From: Natronosalvus sp042663485
Lineage (GTDB): Archaea; Halobacteriota; Halobacteria; Halobacteriales; Natrialbaceae
Reading direction: 5' to 3' (one strand)
NCBI GenBank assembly: GCA_042663485.1
Contig: JBHTAF010000001.1
Length of the DNA: 64,000 nucleotides
Shown: piece by piece, positions 8,466-17,433 of the stretch
Layout: every line of letters begins with the position of its first letter
Position numbering within the stretch: the first letter of the stretch is position 1
Position numbers and translations under genes: made by a program
Notes under the pieces: model-generated
Databases searched by the model: none
Told to the model about the DNA's origin: nothing
Seen by the model: only the letters and a program-made list of their open reading frames with translations

Positions 8466-8643
8466 GAGAGAAATTAGCGCTGGCGCGGACGACCGAACCG
8501 AGACGCGGTCCGTCGGCTGGTGGTCGATGCTCGAGCGGGGACCCGGACGGAAGCGGTCAGCGGGCCGAAGAAGGCGAGAAGGTGCCGTGAGAACAGCGGT
8601 CGACGGGATCGCTCGAGAGCGAGAGCGATAGAAAGACGAATGC

Positions 8644-9141
8644 CTACAGGAGGTACGTCTCGTGGCGTTCACCCAGGTCCTCGAAATCGTCGGCCGCCTC
8701 GACGAGTTCCTCGGCAGTCGAGGATTCGAACGCCATCACCTCGACCTTGACACCCTCGTGGCGCAGGTGCGAACAGAGCCTCGAGAAATCGCCGTCACCG
8801 GTACAGAGGACCATCGTGTCGACGTGGTTGGCGAGGGTGACGGCGTCGAGGCTCATCCCGACGTCCCAGTCGGCCTTTTTCGTCCCGTCAGAGAAGCGCT
8901 TGATGTCCTTGATCTTGGGCTCGAAGCCGATGTCGTACAGTGCCTCGAAGAAACTCTCCTCCTCGGGCGAATCGGCCCGGATGACGTAAGCGATCGCGCG
9001 CGTGAGCTGGCGGCCGTCGACGGCCTCCTCGAGGAGTTCAGAGTAATCGATGTTTCGACTGTAGATACTCTGGGCGGTGTGATAGAGATTCTGCGCGTCG
9101 ACCAGAACCGCGACGCGCTGGCCCGGATGAACGTCTGTCAT
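8644..9141 (-). CDS. NYN-domain (LabA/DUF88-like) putative nuclease
   Basis: 165 residues from ATG 9141 (MTDVHPGQ). The NYN/PIN-like acidic centre is visible: VLVDAQNLY with Asp15, the D-W-D-V-G-M-S-L-D-A region (~91-100) with conserved Asp residues and T-G-D-G-D-F-S (114-120). NYN proteins are metal-dependent RNases of the PIN fold involved in RNA processing. LabA-type members form stand-alone proteins of this size, so this copy looks complete. The target RNA is unknown. It converges on moxR and is transcribed away from the halocyanin-like gene. Confidence 0.85.
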   Translation of the reverse strand: MTDVHPGQRVAVLVDAQNLYHTAQSIYSRNIDYSELLEEAVDGRQLTRAIAYVIRADSPEEESFFEALYDIGFEPKIKDIKRFSDGTKKADWDVGMSLDAVTLANHVDTMVLCTGDGDFSRLCSHLRHEGVKVEVMAFESSTAEELVEAADDFEDLGERHETYLL

Positions 9142-9320
9142 ACGGTGTCTTGTGCGGGCCACCGTGAAAACCGCTTCCATCTCCAATGTCGTGAAAAGAA
9201 CGCTGCCAGTGAAAATGGGGTCGAATCGACTCGAGGAGGCCAAATTCGGTCCTTTCGACGGTCGCGAACCATGCGAGTGACTGGTATCGGCTTATCCGTC
9301 TCACGGGTGAAGGGAGCCCC

Positions 9321-9920
9321 ATGGAAAAAGACAATTCAGTATCACGACGGCGAGTGCTCTCCGCCGCGGGCGCCGGTGTCACCCTGGCACTGCTCGCGGG
9401 CTGTACGGAAGGAGGCGGGCCGGGCGACAACAACACTACCGGCGACGATACGGCCGATGGCGGTGACGAGAACGAGACTGGCGCCGGTGGAACGGATGAC
9501 GAGACCGGAGACGGCAACGAAACCGGAGACGGCAACGAAACCGGAGACGGCAACGAAACCGGCGCTGACGGCGGTGGGGGAGACTGGGAGGACGTCGACG
9601 AAATCGTTCTCGACGGGATCACCGAGGGGTGGGAGGGCGTCGAACCGGCGCCAATCGAGGGGGAGACCAACCCGACGCTCACCCTGTTCGAGGGCCAGGA
9701 GTACGACATCACCTGGGAGAACATCGACGGCCAGCCCCACAACATCGTGATCTGGGACGACAACGACGAGGTCGTCGAGGACTACCAGACCGAGATCATC
9801 GAGGAGGAAGGCGAAACCCAGACGCTGACGCTCGAGGCCACCTCGGAGATGACCCAGTACGTCTGCGAGGTGCACGTCGGGACGATGCTCGGCGAGATTC
9901 AGGTCGAGTCGGGCGGATGA
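9321..9920 (+). CDS. Tat-exported lipoprotein cupredoxin (halocyanin/plastocyanin-like)
   Basis: 199 residues. A twin-arginine signal S-R-R-R-V-L-S is followed by a hydrophobic core and a lipobox LLAGC (Cys ~28), so it is exported folded and lipid-anchored. A Gly/Asp/Asn/Thr-rich linker (about 30-85) leads to a blue-copper domain with ligands in QPHNIVI (His) and YVCEVHVGTM (Cys, His, Met). Such proteins shuttle electrons at the outer membrane face. The linker contains three perfect copies of an 18-bp unit. No redox partner gene is adjacent. Confidence 0.9.
   Translation: MEKDNSVSRRRVLSAAGAGVTLALLAGCTEGGGPGDNNTTGDDTADGGDENETGAGGTDDETGDGNETGDGNETGDGNETGADGGGGDWEDVDEIVLDGITEGWEGVEPAPIEGETNPTLTLFEGQEYDITWENIDGQPHNIVIWDDNDEVVEDYQTEIIEEEGETQTLTLEATSEMTQYVCEVHVGTMLGEIQVESGG
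9507..9560 (+). repeat. Three perfect 18-bp tandem repeats in the cupredoxin linker
   Basis: GGAGACGGCAACGAAACC is repeated three times (9507-9524, 9525-9542, 9543-9560), encoding GDGNET units. Identical codons suggest recent slippage or recombination expansion of the linker. Confidence 0.9.
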
Positions 9921-9990
9921 GACGGTCGAATCCGGAGAACGAATGGCTCTAGCGGACGAAACGGCCGAATGCAGACGGTGAACAGGACGA

Positions 9991-10824
9991 TCAGTTCCGA
10001 AGTCGCGCGATACGCTTCTCCGTAGGCGGGTGCGTCGAGAGCACCTGCTGGAGGAGGCTGCGGTCGGTGTTCAGAATGCACAGCGCGCTGACGCTGTCGT
10101 CGATCCTCGATTCGCGCCCTTCGGCGCCCCGCGAAATCTTCTCGAGCGCGCGGGCCAGCGGGTCGCCGGTGCCGATGGCTTCGCGGGCGTCGGCGTCGGC
10201 GACGTACTCGCGGTAGCGGCTGATCGCCATGACGAACAACATGACGAGGAAGTTCGCCGCGATGGAGGCGACGTACGCGAGGACGAAGCTCCCGATGTTG
10301 TTCTCGCCCAGGCCGCGGACGACGAAGAAGACGGCGTAGCTGACGATCATGCCGATCGACTGGCCGAGCACCATCGTGATCACGTCGCGGTTGTTGATGT
10401 GGGCGAGTTCGTGGGCGATGACGCCCTCGAGTTCGTCACGCTCGAGCAACCGGATGAGTTCGGTCGAGACGACGACGATGCCGGCGCCCTTCCGGCCGGT
10501 GGCGAACGCGTTGGGGACGCCCATGTCGGCGACCATGAGCCGCGGCTTGGTCTCGAGGCCCATCCGCTCGCAGAGCGTTTCGGTCATGTGGTGAATCTCC
10601 TGGTACTGCCCGGATTCTGGCATGTCCTCGGCGCCGACGCTCCTGACGGCCATCCATCGCCCGAGTTTGTACTGGATCGCCGGGACGACGATGATCCCGA
10701 CGCCCAGGACGAGGTACAGCGGTGCGCCGAAGGCGGCGGCGAAGACGAACCCCCCGAGAAGGTAGAAGCCGAACAGGATCGAGCCGACGATTGCCATCCG
10801 GACTTTCAATCCAAAGTCGTTCAT
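9991..10824 (-). CDS. htpX: HtpX-type membrane zinc metalloprotease
   Basis: 277 residues. Two N-terminal membrane helices (about 9-55) are followed by a catalytic loop with HEXXH motif VIAHELAHINNRD and a further glutamate in S-R-Y-R-E-Y-V-A-D, the standard M48 zinc site. Two more membrane segments lie between these motifs. HtpX degrades misfolded membrane proteins. The ATG at 10824 is favoured over an upstream in-frame Met because a TATA box lies about 30 nt before it. The gene is transcribed away from the dap operon. Confidence 0.93.
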   Translation of the reverse strand: MNDFGLKVRMAIVGSILFGFYLLGGFVFAAAFGAPLYLVLGVGIIVVPAIQYKLGRWMAVRSVGAEDMPESGQYQEIHHMTETLCERMGLETKPRLMVADMGVPNAFATGRKGAGIVVVSTELIRLLERDELEGVIAHELAHINNRDVITMVLGQSIGMIVSYAVFFVVRGLGENNIGSFVLAYVASIAANFLVMLFVMAISRYREYVADADAREAIGTGDPLARALEKISRGAEGRESRIDDSVSALCILNTDRSLLQQVLSTHPPTEKRIARLRN

Positions 10825-10849
10825 ACGCGTTCCAGTTAGCGTTTCTGAC

Positions 10850-10859
10850 GTATAAATAT
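10850..10859 (-). promoter_or_regulatory. TATA box for htpX
   Basis: The minus strand reads GATATTTATA, about 30 nt upstream of the htpX ATG at 10824, giving leaderless spacing. Confidence 0.6.
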
Positions 10860-11112
10860 CGCGGGAAGTCACGGCCTCGAGTCGGTTTTTGCCCGACACT
10901 GGAGCTGCGGCTCGACGATCGACGCGGACTGTCGGCCAGCCCGAACTGCCGACAGGCGGGGCCGACGATCAATTCACGGAGCCAACCGACTCGAGAGGGG
11001 GCTCGAGCCGTCAACCCGTGTGACCGACGCTGGAATCCGTCGCGTGATAACACGCCAGGCAGATTTGACGAGAGGCGCAACCGATAAGTTCCTCGACTGC
11101 CGTGTGTCTCGT

Positions 11113-11208
11113 ATGCGTCGCGTCACGCTCGCGGTCGAGGCCCGTTCGACGACCCGGAGCGACGCGACCCCTCGTTTTCGCCCCACAAAATCGAAAAAAC
11201 GTGCGTAA
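11113..11208 (+). CDS. Possible 31-residue leaderless small protein (doubtful)
   Basis: ATG 11113 to TAA 11208 encodes a basic 31-residue peptide rich in Arg, Thr and Lys. A TATA-like CCGATAAGT (about 11079-11087) lies about 30 nt upstream, the spacing typical of leaderless haloarchaeal genes. The peptide has no recognised family and its composition resembles shadow frames, so it is doubtful. Its message, if made, would run into the dapA leader. Confidence 0.2.
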   Translation: MRRVTLAVEARSTTRSDATPRFRPTKSKKRA

Positions 11209-11290
11209 GAGTGCTCACTGCGAGATTAGCACCCTCGTTTCGGGCACGTTTCGGATCGAACGCACGGTCTAACAATTCACACTTCAGAGG

Positions 11291-11313
11291 GCAGCGCGGT
11301 CGTTTCGCGCTGC
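11291..11313 (+). promoter_or_regulatory. Hairpin in the dapA leader
   Basis: GCAGCGCG (11291-11298) pairs perfectly with CGCGCTGC (11306-11313) around a 7-nt loop, ending 58 nt before the dapA ATG. It is followed by CTTTC but not by a clear T-run, so it is not a classical terminator. A role in controlling lysine synthesis is conjecture. Confidence 0.35.
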
Positions 11314-11371
11314 TTTCGAGTGCAGAATCCACGGCCCACGACCTACGGCCCACAAACCCACACCCACACCA

Positions 11372-12292
11372 ATGACACACGACAACGACATCGACTTCAC
11401 GGGCGTCTTCCCGGCGATGTGCACGCCCTTCGACGCCGACGAGCGAATCGACTACGAGACACTCCGCGCGGACGCCCAGCGCCTCGAGACCGCCGGCGTC
11501 GACGGCCTCGTCCCCGTCGGCTCAACCGGCGAGTCCGCCACCCTGACCCACGACGAGCACGTTCGCGTGCTTGAGGCGGTGATCGACGCCGTCGACGACG
11601 TGCCCGTGATCGCGGGCACCGGTTCGAACAACACGCGCGAGGCGCTCGAACTCTCCGAGCGCGCGGCTGACGCCGGCGCCGACGGCCTCCTCCTGATCTC
11701 GCCGTACTACAACAAGCCTGAACAGCGCGGCCTACTCGAGCACTACCGGACTATCGCGGACGCGGTCGACGTGCCCCAGATCGTCTACAACGTGCCCTCG
11801 CGGACGGGCCGGACGATCGAGCCGGACACGGTCGTCGAACTGGCAGAACACCCGAACATCGGCGGCTACAAGGCCGCCGAGGGCGACCTCGGCGTCATCG
11901 GCGAAATCGTCGAGCGGACCGCTGACTCGGACTTCTCGGTGCTCTCGGGTGACGACGCGCTCACCCTCCCGATGCTCTCGATCGGCGGACGCGGTGGCAT
12001 CAGCGTCGTCGCCAACATCGAACCCGAACGAACCGTCGCGATGGTCGGGGCCGCCCTCGAGGGCGACTACGAGCGCGCCCGGGCCATCCACCACGAGCTC
12101 GGGCCGCTGATGCGCGAACTCTTCGTCGAGACGAATCCCATCCCGGTCAAGGAAGCGATGGCGATCCGCGGGTACGGCCCCGCGAGACTACGCCCGCCGC
12201 TCACCCGCCTCCAGGACGAGTACCGCGACGACCTCGAGGCCGTCCTCGAGGACCTCGAGAACCGACCCGTCTCCCGGGCGGAGGCCGAGTGA
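11372..12292 (+). CDS. dapA: 4-hydroxy-tetrahydrodipicolinate synthase
   Basis: 306 residues; condenses pyruvate with aspartate semialdehyde, the first committed step of diaminopimelate/lysine synthesis. A TIM barrel is visible with GSTGES (50-55), PYYNKP (111-116), catalytic Tyr139 in VYNVPSRTG, Arg144 and Schiff-base Lys167 in GGYKAAEGD. These residues separate it from aldolases such as KDG aldolase, although the superfamily is broad; the operon context makes dapA nearly certain. It is first of six overlapping genes. Its stop overlaps dapB (TGATG). Confidence 0.95.
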   Translation: MTHDNDIDFTGVFPAMCTPFDADERIDYETLRADAQRLETAGVDGLVPVGSTGESATLTHDEHVRVLEAVIDAVDDVPVIAGTGSNNTREALELSERAADAGADGLLLISPYYNKPEQRGLLEHYRTIADAVDVPQIVYNVPSRTGRTIEPDTVVELAEHPNIGGYKAAEGDLGVIGEIVERTADSDFSVLSGDDALTLPMLSIGGRGGISVVANIEPERTVAMVGAALEGDYERARAIHHELGPLMRELFVETNPIPVKEAMAIRGYGPARLRPPLTRLQDEYRDDLEAVLEDLENRPVSRAEAE

Positions 12293-13059
12293 TGAGCGTC
12301 CGGGTCGGCGTCACGGGCGCGGCCGGCCGCATGGGGCGACGTGTCCTCGGCGTGCTCACGGACCGGGACGACTGCGAGGTCACCTTCGCGGTCAACCGGA
12401 GCACCGACGTCGAGCGCCTCGAGGGCATCGAGATCGAGTCCGCTCTCGAGATCAACCTCCTGCTCGAGGAGCGCGACCCGGACGTCGTGATCGACTTTAC
12501 GGGTCCGGCGTCGGCGCTCGAATACGCTGCCGCCTGCGCCGAGGCGGGCGTCCCGTTCGTCACGGGGACGACGGGGTTTTCGGACGACGAGAAGTCCCAA
12601 CTCGACGCCCACGGCGACGACATCGGGCTACTTCACAGCCCGAACTTCGCTCGTGGCGTCCAGGCGCTGCTCACGCTCGTCGGGGACGCCGTCGCAAGCC
12701 TGCCCGGCTACGATGTCGAACTCGTCGAGACCCACCACAACGGGAAGCGCGACGCCCCGAGCGGGACGGCCAACCGACTGCTCGAGGAGATCGAAGCGGC
12801 CGGCGACTTCACGGACCGCGTCCACGGTCGGGAGGGCGAGCAGCCGCGTCGAGCGGGCGAGATCGGTGTCCACGCCCTGCGGGCCGGGAACGTAACGGGC
12901 GAGCACGAGGTCGTTCTCGCCGGCAACCACGAGGAACTACGACTCACCCACCGCGCCGAGGACCGGGGCGTCTTCGCCGCCGGCGCCGTCGACGCGGCGG
13001 TCTGGCTAGCCGGCCAGGAACCCGGCCGATACGACTTTGCGGAGGTACTTTCAGCATGA
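12292..13059 (+). CDS. dapB: 4-hydroxy-tetrahydrodipicolinate reductase
   Basis: 255 residues. The N-terminal Rossmann fold (GVTGAAGRMGRRV, about 6-18) binds NAD(P)H, and the C-terminal catalytic domain carries ETHHNGKRDAPSGTA with the two conserved histidines and lysine. It reduces the dapA product to tetrahydrodipicolinate. The ATG at 12292 overlaps the dapA stop by one base; a GTG directly before it (12289) would give one extra residue and a four-base overlap. The distance to dapD is negative (ATGA), so the operon is tightly coupled. Confidence 0.95.
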   Translation: MSVRVGVTGAAGRMGRRVLGVLTDRDDCEVTFAVNRSTDVERLEGIEIESALEINLLLEERDPDVVIDFTGPASALEYAAACAEAGVPFVTGTTGFSDDEKSQLDAHGDDIGLLHSPNFARGVQALLTLVGDAVASLPGYDVELVETHHNGKRDAPSGTANRLLEEIEAAGDFTDRVHGREGEQPRRAGEIGVHALRAGNVTGEHEVVLAGNHEELRLTHRAEDRGVFAAGAVDAAVWLAGQEPGRYDFAEVLSA

Positions 13060-13967
13060 GCCCATCCACCGACAGCAACACAAACGCGAATTCGAACGTA
13101 AACGCGGACGCAGACGCGGACGCGAGCGCCCTCGAGTCCGCGATCACCGACCTGTGGAACCGCTACGAGGCGAACGACGTCGACGCCGAGTCGGCGACCG
13201 AAGACGACATGGCGACGCTCGAGACGTTCCTCGACGCGCTCGAGGCCGGCGACGTCCGCGCGGCCGAACCCCGCGGCGAGGACGGCGAGTGGACGGCCAA
13301 CGCCTGGGTCAAGCAGGGCATCCTGCTCAACTTCGGCCTGCGCGAGACCCGCGCCCGCGAGTACGGCGGCGTCACCTACAACGACGTGCTCCCGCTCGCG
13401 GACTCGAGCGACTTCGGCGACCGCGGTTCCCGGAACACGCCCGACGGCACGGTCGTCCGGCGGGGCGCCCACGTCGGCTCGGACTGCATCCTGATGAGCC
13501 CCGCGTTCGTCAACGTCGGCGCCCACGTCGGCGACGGGACGCTCGTCGACTCCTGCGATACGGTCGGATCGTGCGCCCAGATCGGCGCGAACGTCAAGCT
13601 CGGCGCCAACACGCTGATCGGCGGCGTCCTCGAGCCGGTCGAGAACGCGCCCGTCGTGATCGAGGACGGCGTCTCGCTGGGCGCTGGCTGTCGCGTCACC
13701 TCGGGATTCGTCGTCGGCGAGAACTCCGTCGTCGGTGAGAACACGCTGCTCACCCCGCGGATCCCGGTCTACGACCTCGTCGAGGAGGAGGTCGTCTACG
13801 GCGAGTTACCCGCCGAACGGCGCGCCTTCACCAGATTCGTCGAGTCCTCGATCAGCGACCACGACCTGTTCGAGGGCGGCGCGTACAAGCCCGCCGTCGT
13901 CGCGACCGCCCTCGAGGACCGGACACTCGAGCGCTCCGAGCGCGAGGAGGTGTTACGGGACCGATGA
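13056..13967 (+). CDS. dapD: 2,3,4,5-tetrahydropyridine-2,6-dicarboxylate N-succinyltransferase
   Basis: 303 residues. After a low-complexity Asn/Asp/Ala N-terminus (1-28) come a helical region and a left-handed beta-helix with hexapeptide-like turns (G-A-H-V-G-S, N-V-G-A-H-V-G-D, Q-I-G-A-N-V-K-L-G-A-N, V-S-L-G-A-G-C). The protein transfers succinyl from succinyl-CoA to tetrahydrodipicolinate, marking this as the succinylase branch of the DAP pathway. Partner dapE closes the operon. The poly-acidic N-terminal tail seems haloarchaeal and not essential to the fold. It overlaps lysA by four bases. Confidence 0.93.
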   Translation: MSPSTDSNTNANSNVNADADADASALESAITDLWNRYEANDVDAESATEDDMATLETFLDALEAGDVRAAEPRGEDGEWTANAWVKQGILLNFGLRETRAREYGGVTYNDVLPLADSSDFGDRGSRNTPDGTVVRRGAHVGSDCILMSPAFVNVGAHVGDGTLVDSCDTVGSCAQIGANVKLGANTLIGGVLEPVENAPVVIEDGVSLGAGCRVTSGFVVGENSVVGENTLLTPRIPVYDLVEEEVVYGELPAERRAFTRFVESSISDHDLFEGGAYKPAVVATALEDRTLERSEREEVLRDR

Positions 13968-15319
13968 GCGCCGCCGAATCGGGGGTACCGAACCCGCCAG
14001 TACGCCGCCTCGGCGACTGGAGCGCGAGCCACCTGCGGAACCTGGCCGACGACTACGGGACGCCGCTGTACGTCCTCGACCTCGAGCGCGTCCGCGAGAA
14101 CTACGAGCGACTCGAGACCGCGTTCCCCGAGAGCGAGATCATGTTCGCGGCGAAGGCGAACGCGCTCGGCAGCGTCCTGGAGACGCTGCTCGAGGCCGGC
14201 GCGGGCATCGAGTGTGCCTCCGCAGGCGAACTCCTCCGGGCGCTCGAGGCGGGCGCGCTGGGCGAGCGGGTCCACTACACGGCGGTCAACCCGCCCGCGG
14301 CGGACCTCGACGTCGCCGTCGAGACGGCCGACGAACACCCGAACCTGACGATCACCGCCGGGGCCGAAGATACCATCGACCGGCTCGCCGAGCGAGGTTA
14401 CGACGGTCGCCTCTGCCTCCGGGTGAACCCCGGTATCGGCGCAGGCCACCACGAGAAGGTCCGGACGGGCGTGGACGCGAAGTTCGGCGTTCCCGTCGAC
14501 CGGGCGGTCGAGACGGCCGTCGACGCCGCCGAGCGCGGGTTCGACGTCGTCGGCGTCCACGCTCACGTCGGCTCCGGCGTCTCGAGTGACGACCTGGACA
14601 CTCACCGCCAGTTCGTCTCCCGGATGGGAGACCTCGCACGAGAGGTGAACGAGGCGTTGACCGCCGCTCCCGACGCGCAGGCGGGCCTCGAGTTCGTCGA
14701 CGTCGGCGGCGGCTTCGGCGTCCCCTACCGCGAAAGCGAGGCGCCGCTCGACCTCGAGGCGGTCGCCGACGCCACCCGCGACGCGCTGGGGGAAGTCGAC
14801 GCCCGACTGACGATCGAACCCGGTCGGTACCTGGTGGCCGACGCTGGGGTACTCCTGGCGCGGGTGAACACGGTCAAGGAGGCCCCCGAGACGACCGTCG
14901 TGGGCGTCGACGCGGGCATGACGACGCTGGCTCGACCGGCGATGTACGGCTCGTACCATCCGATTCGAAACCTCGAGGCCGACGCCGTCGATCGACCCGA
15001 GAACTCGCAAACGGTGACGGGTCCCATCTGCGAGAGTTCGGACGTCTTCTGTACGGACCGCTCGCTCCCACAAACGGCCCGCGGCGACCTGCTCGCGATC
15101 GGCAACGCCGGCGCTTACGGCTACGAGATGGCGAGTACGTACAACTCCCGTCCGCGGCCCGCCTCGGTCGTCCTCGAGGCCGACGGCTCGGCGGCGCTCT
15201 CGCGGCGCCGCGAGACGCTCGAGGACGTGCTTCGACTCGAGCGGGCAGCTGGAAATGGAGACGGCGGGAGCGATAGCGACGAACCGAACCGCGGCCCACC
15301 GCGGGAGGTGTCCCGATGA
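13964..15319 (+). CDS. lysA: Diaminopimelate decarboxylase
   Basis: 451 residues, fold III PLP enzyme producing lysine from meso-DAP. PLP lysine is Lys64 in MFAAKANALGS; the His of H-A-H-V-G-S-G-V and the G-G-G-F-G-V phosphate loop are present. The active-site Cys motif TGPICESSDVF and the C-terminal A-Y-G-Y-E-M-A-S-T-Y-N-S-R-P-R-P complete the family pattern. It lies fourth in the operon between dapD and dapF, with ATGA overlaps on both sides. The C-terminal ~25 residues form an acidic tail. Confidence 0.95.
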   Translation: MSAAESGVPNPPVRRLGDWSASHLRNLADDYGTPLYVLDLERVRENYERLETAFPESEIMFAAKANALGSVLETLLEAGAGIECASAGELLRALEAGALGERVHYTAVNPPAADLDVAVETADEHPNLTITAGAEDTIDRLAERGYDGRLCLRVNPGIGAGHHEKVRTGVDAKFGVPVDRAVETAVDAAERGFDVVGVHAHVGSGVSSDDLDTHRQFVSRMGDLAREVNEALTAAPDAQAGLEFVDVGGGFGVPYRESEAPLDLEAVADATRDALGEVDARLTIEPGRYLVADAGVLLARVNTVKEAPETTVVGVDAGMTTLARPAMYGSYHPIRNLEADAVDRPENSQTVTGPICESSDVFCTDRSLPQTARGDLLAIGNAGAYGYEMASTYNSRPRPASVVLEADGSAALSRRRETLEDVLRLERAAGNGDGGSDSDEPNRGPPREVSR

Positions 15320-16221
15320 GTGCATTCGCCGACGTCCACTTCGAGAAGTACCACGGGACTGGCAACGACTTCCTCGTGATCGACGCCGAGACCTACGTCC
15401 CCGACCGGCGGGGCCTCGCCAGTCGCGAGTGTGACCGCGAGACCGGCGTCGGCGCCGACGGCATCCTGTTCCTGGCGCTCGAGGATCGGTACAACCCGCC
15501 GCGGGTAATCATGACGCTCGTCCAGCCCGACGGCGGCACGGCGCCGATGTGTGGCAACGGTGCCCGCTGCGCCGGTCGGTGGGCGATGGAGCGGACCGAC
15601 AGCGACGAAGTCATGATCGACACGCAGGCCGGCACGCGACGGGCCTATCGCGTCGAGAGCGATGTGAACGACGGGAGTGACGGAAGCCACGGAAACGACA
15701 GCGACGAACAGGACCAGGATGACCGGATCGCCGTCGAGATGGGCGAACCGACCTTCGACCCGAAGTCGATCCCAGTACTCGCGGACGACCCCGTGATCGA
15801 GGAACCCATCGAGGGCCTCGAGGTCACGGTCGTCAATACGGGCGTCCCCCACGCCGTCGCCTTCGTCGACGACGTGAACGCGGTCGACCTCGAGGCCGTC
15901 GCGACGCCGGTTCGCCACGCCGATGCGTTCCCGCTGGGGACGAACGTGAACCTCGCGAGCCCAGGTGCAGAAGGGTTCCGCCAACGGACGTTCGAACGCG
16001 GCGTCGAGGGCGAAACCGACGCCTGCGGAACCGGCGCGGTGGCCATCGCTGCGGCTGCCCGCCGACTGGGGCTCGCCGACGGCAACTCGATTTCCGTTAG
16101 CCCGCCGGGCGGCGACCTCGAGGTCGTCTTCGACGGCGACACCGCGACCCTGATCGGCCCGGTCGAACACAAGTTCGACGGCGAGGTGCAAACGACTCAC
16201 TTCTCGTCGTTCGACCCGTGA
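15316..16221 (+). CDS. dapF: Diaminopimelate epimerase
   Basis: 301 residues; converts LL-DAP to meso-DAP. Both catalytic cysteines are seen: Cys79 in MCGNGARC and Cys237 in TDACGTGAVA, in the two pseudo-symmetric halves. An acidic insertion of about 20 residues (115-137, Asp/Ser/Gly/Asn-rich) sits between strands of the first half, likely a halophilic loop. The start overlaps lysA by four bases and the stop overlaps the GTG of dapE. Confidence 0.95.
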   Translation: MSAFADVHFEKYHGTGNDFLVIDAETYVPDRRGLASRECDRETGVGADGILFLALEDRYNPPRVIMTLVQPDGGTAPMCGNGARCAGRWAMERTDSDEVMIDTQAGTRRAYRVESDVNDGSDGSHGNDSDEQDQDDRIAVEMGEPTFDPKSIPVLADDPVIEEPIEGLEVTVVNTGVPHAVAFVDDVNAVDLEAVATPVRHADAFPLGTNVNLASPGAEGFRQRTFERGVEGETDACGTGAVAIAAAARRLGLADGNSISVSPPGGDLEVVFDGDTATLIGPVEHKFDGEVQTTHFSSFDP

Positions 16222-17351
16222 CGGGAGCTTCGGAGGGATTCGACCCGATCACCTTCCTCGAGGATGCAGTCGCGATTCCCTCACACCCTGAGGCCGGAGT
16301 CGCCGAGATGCGAGCGTTCCTGGTCGAGACCCTCGAGGACCACGGCGTCGAGGCGACGGTCGACGAGGCGGGGAACGTGCTGGCGACGCGAGACGGAAAG
16401 ACCGACAGCGAGGATGCAAGCGGTGAGCGAGGAACGCACTACGTCCTCAACACCCACATCGACACCGTCTCGCCACACGTCCCGCTCGAGGTCGGCGACG
16501 GCAAAATCCGCGGCCGTGGGTCCTGCGACGCGAAGGGACAGGTCGCCGCGCTGCTCGCCGCGTTTCTCGAGGCCGAGACGACGAATCGAGTGACACTCGC
16601 GATAACCCCCGACGAGGAACTCCTCTCGACGGGCGCTCACGCCCTCGTCTCCCGGCCCGACTCGCCAATTCGGGACGCCGACGCCGTCATCGTCGGCGAA
16701 CCGACCGGCCTCGACGTCTGCACCGCCGCGAAGGGACGCTTCGAGGGGACGATCGAACTCTCTGGGGCGAACGCTCACGCCGCCGAACCGCAGTCGGGCG
16801 TCAACGCGGTGGCCGCCCTCGAGCAGGTTCTGGGGGCGCTCGAGACGTTCGACGATCGCGAGGACGCGCCGCCCGACCACCCCGACCTCGGGGCTGCGAC
16901 GCTCACGCCGACGGTCGTCGAGGGCGGCGAGGCTACCAATCAAGTCCCCGACCGGGTTCGACTCACGGTCGACCGCCGGAGCATTCCACCCGAAACCGCT
17001 GAGGGATTCGAGCGGGCGCTGATAGCCCACCTCGAGGCGGCCGTTCCCGCCGACGTCGGCGTCTCCTTCTCGTTCACTGAGCGGCCGACGCCGTTCCTCG
17101 AGGCCTGGGCGACCGATACCGAGGCGCCGGTCGTCGACGCCCTCGCGGCGAGGGGGAGTGGCGAGGTGCGCCCGTTCACGGCCGCGACCGAGGCCTCCTA
17201 CTTCGCCGACCACGCGCCCACCGTCGTCTTCGGGCCGGGGGTGCTCGCGGACGAGAACGGCGCCGTCGCTCACTCCCCGCGGGAGTACGTCGAAACGGCC
17301 GCCGTTCGGATGGGAGTGGAGGCGGTAAAGCGAGTGCTCGAGTCGCCGTAA
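16218..17351 (+). CDS. dapE: Succinyl-diaminopimelate desuccinylase (M20 family)
   Basis: 377 residues with GTG start inside a GTGA overlap with dapF. M20 metal ligands are visible: NTHIDTVSPH (His, Asp), GRGSCDAKGQ (bridging Asp), TPDEEL (Glu, catalytic and metal), VGEPTGLD and a late His in A-V-A-H-S-P-R-E-Y. M20 enzymes have many substrates; the assignment to N-succinyl-LL-DAP rests on the operon and on the presence of dapD. A second M20 enzyme (22837-24024) belongs to the arginine cluster. Confidence 0.9.
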   Translation: MTGASEGFDPITFLEDAVAIPSHPEAGVAEMRAFLVETLEDHGVEATVDEAGNVLATRDGKTDSEDASGERGTHYVLNTHIDTVSPHVPLEVGDGKIRGRGSCDAKGQVAALLAAFLEAETTNRVTLAITPDEELLSTGAHALVSRPDSPIRDADAVIVGEPTGLDVCTAAKGRFEGTIELSGANAHAAEPQSGVNAVAALEQVLGALETFDDREDAPPDHPDLGAATLTPTVVEGGEATNQVPDRVRLTVDRRSIPPETAEGFERALIAHLEAAVPADVGVSFSFTERPTPFLEAWATDTEAPVVDALAARGSGEVRPFTAATEASYFADHAPTVVFGPGVLADENGAVAHSPREYVETAAVRMGVEAVKRVLESP

Positions 17352-17433
17352 GTGGCGAACACCGGGCGAGCGCCGACTCGTGAGGCAGGGCGGGTCCGAA
17401 GCCCTTTCCTCGAGTCCGCTCGAACGACGCGCA

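Larger units (their letters stand above)
10860..11371. other. Long intergenic/leader region before the dap operon
   Basis: Over 500 bp separate the htpX promoter from dapA. Apart from the doubtful small frame at 11113-11208, it contains A-runs near 11187-11200, an 8-bp hairpin 58 nt before dapA and direct copies of ACGGCCCAC (around 11331 and 11345). I cannot place a convincing TATA box for dapA itself. A long 5' leader is therefore possible. Confidence 0.45.

Noticed and set aside
8464..8631. Short plus-strand frame after the AT-rich island
   Set aside because: The TATA-like sequence touches the ATG, so no transcript could include it; composition is Arg-rich shadow.
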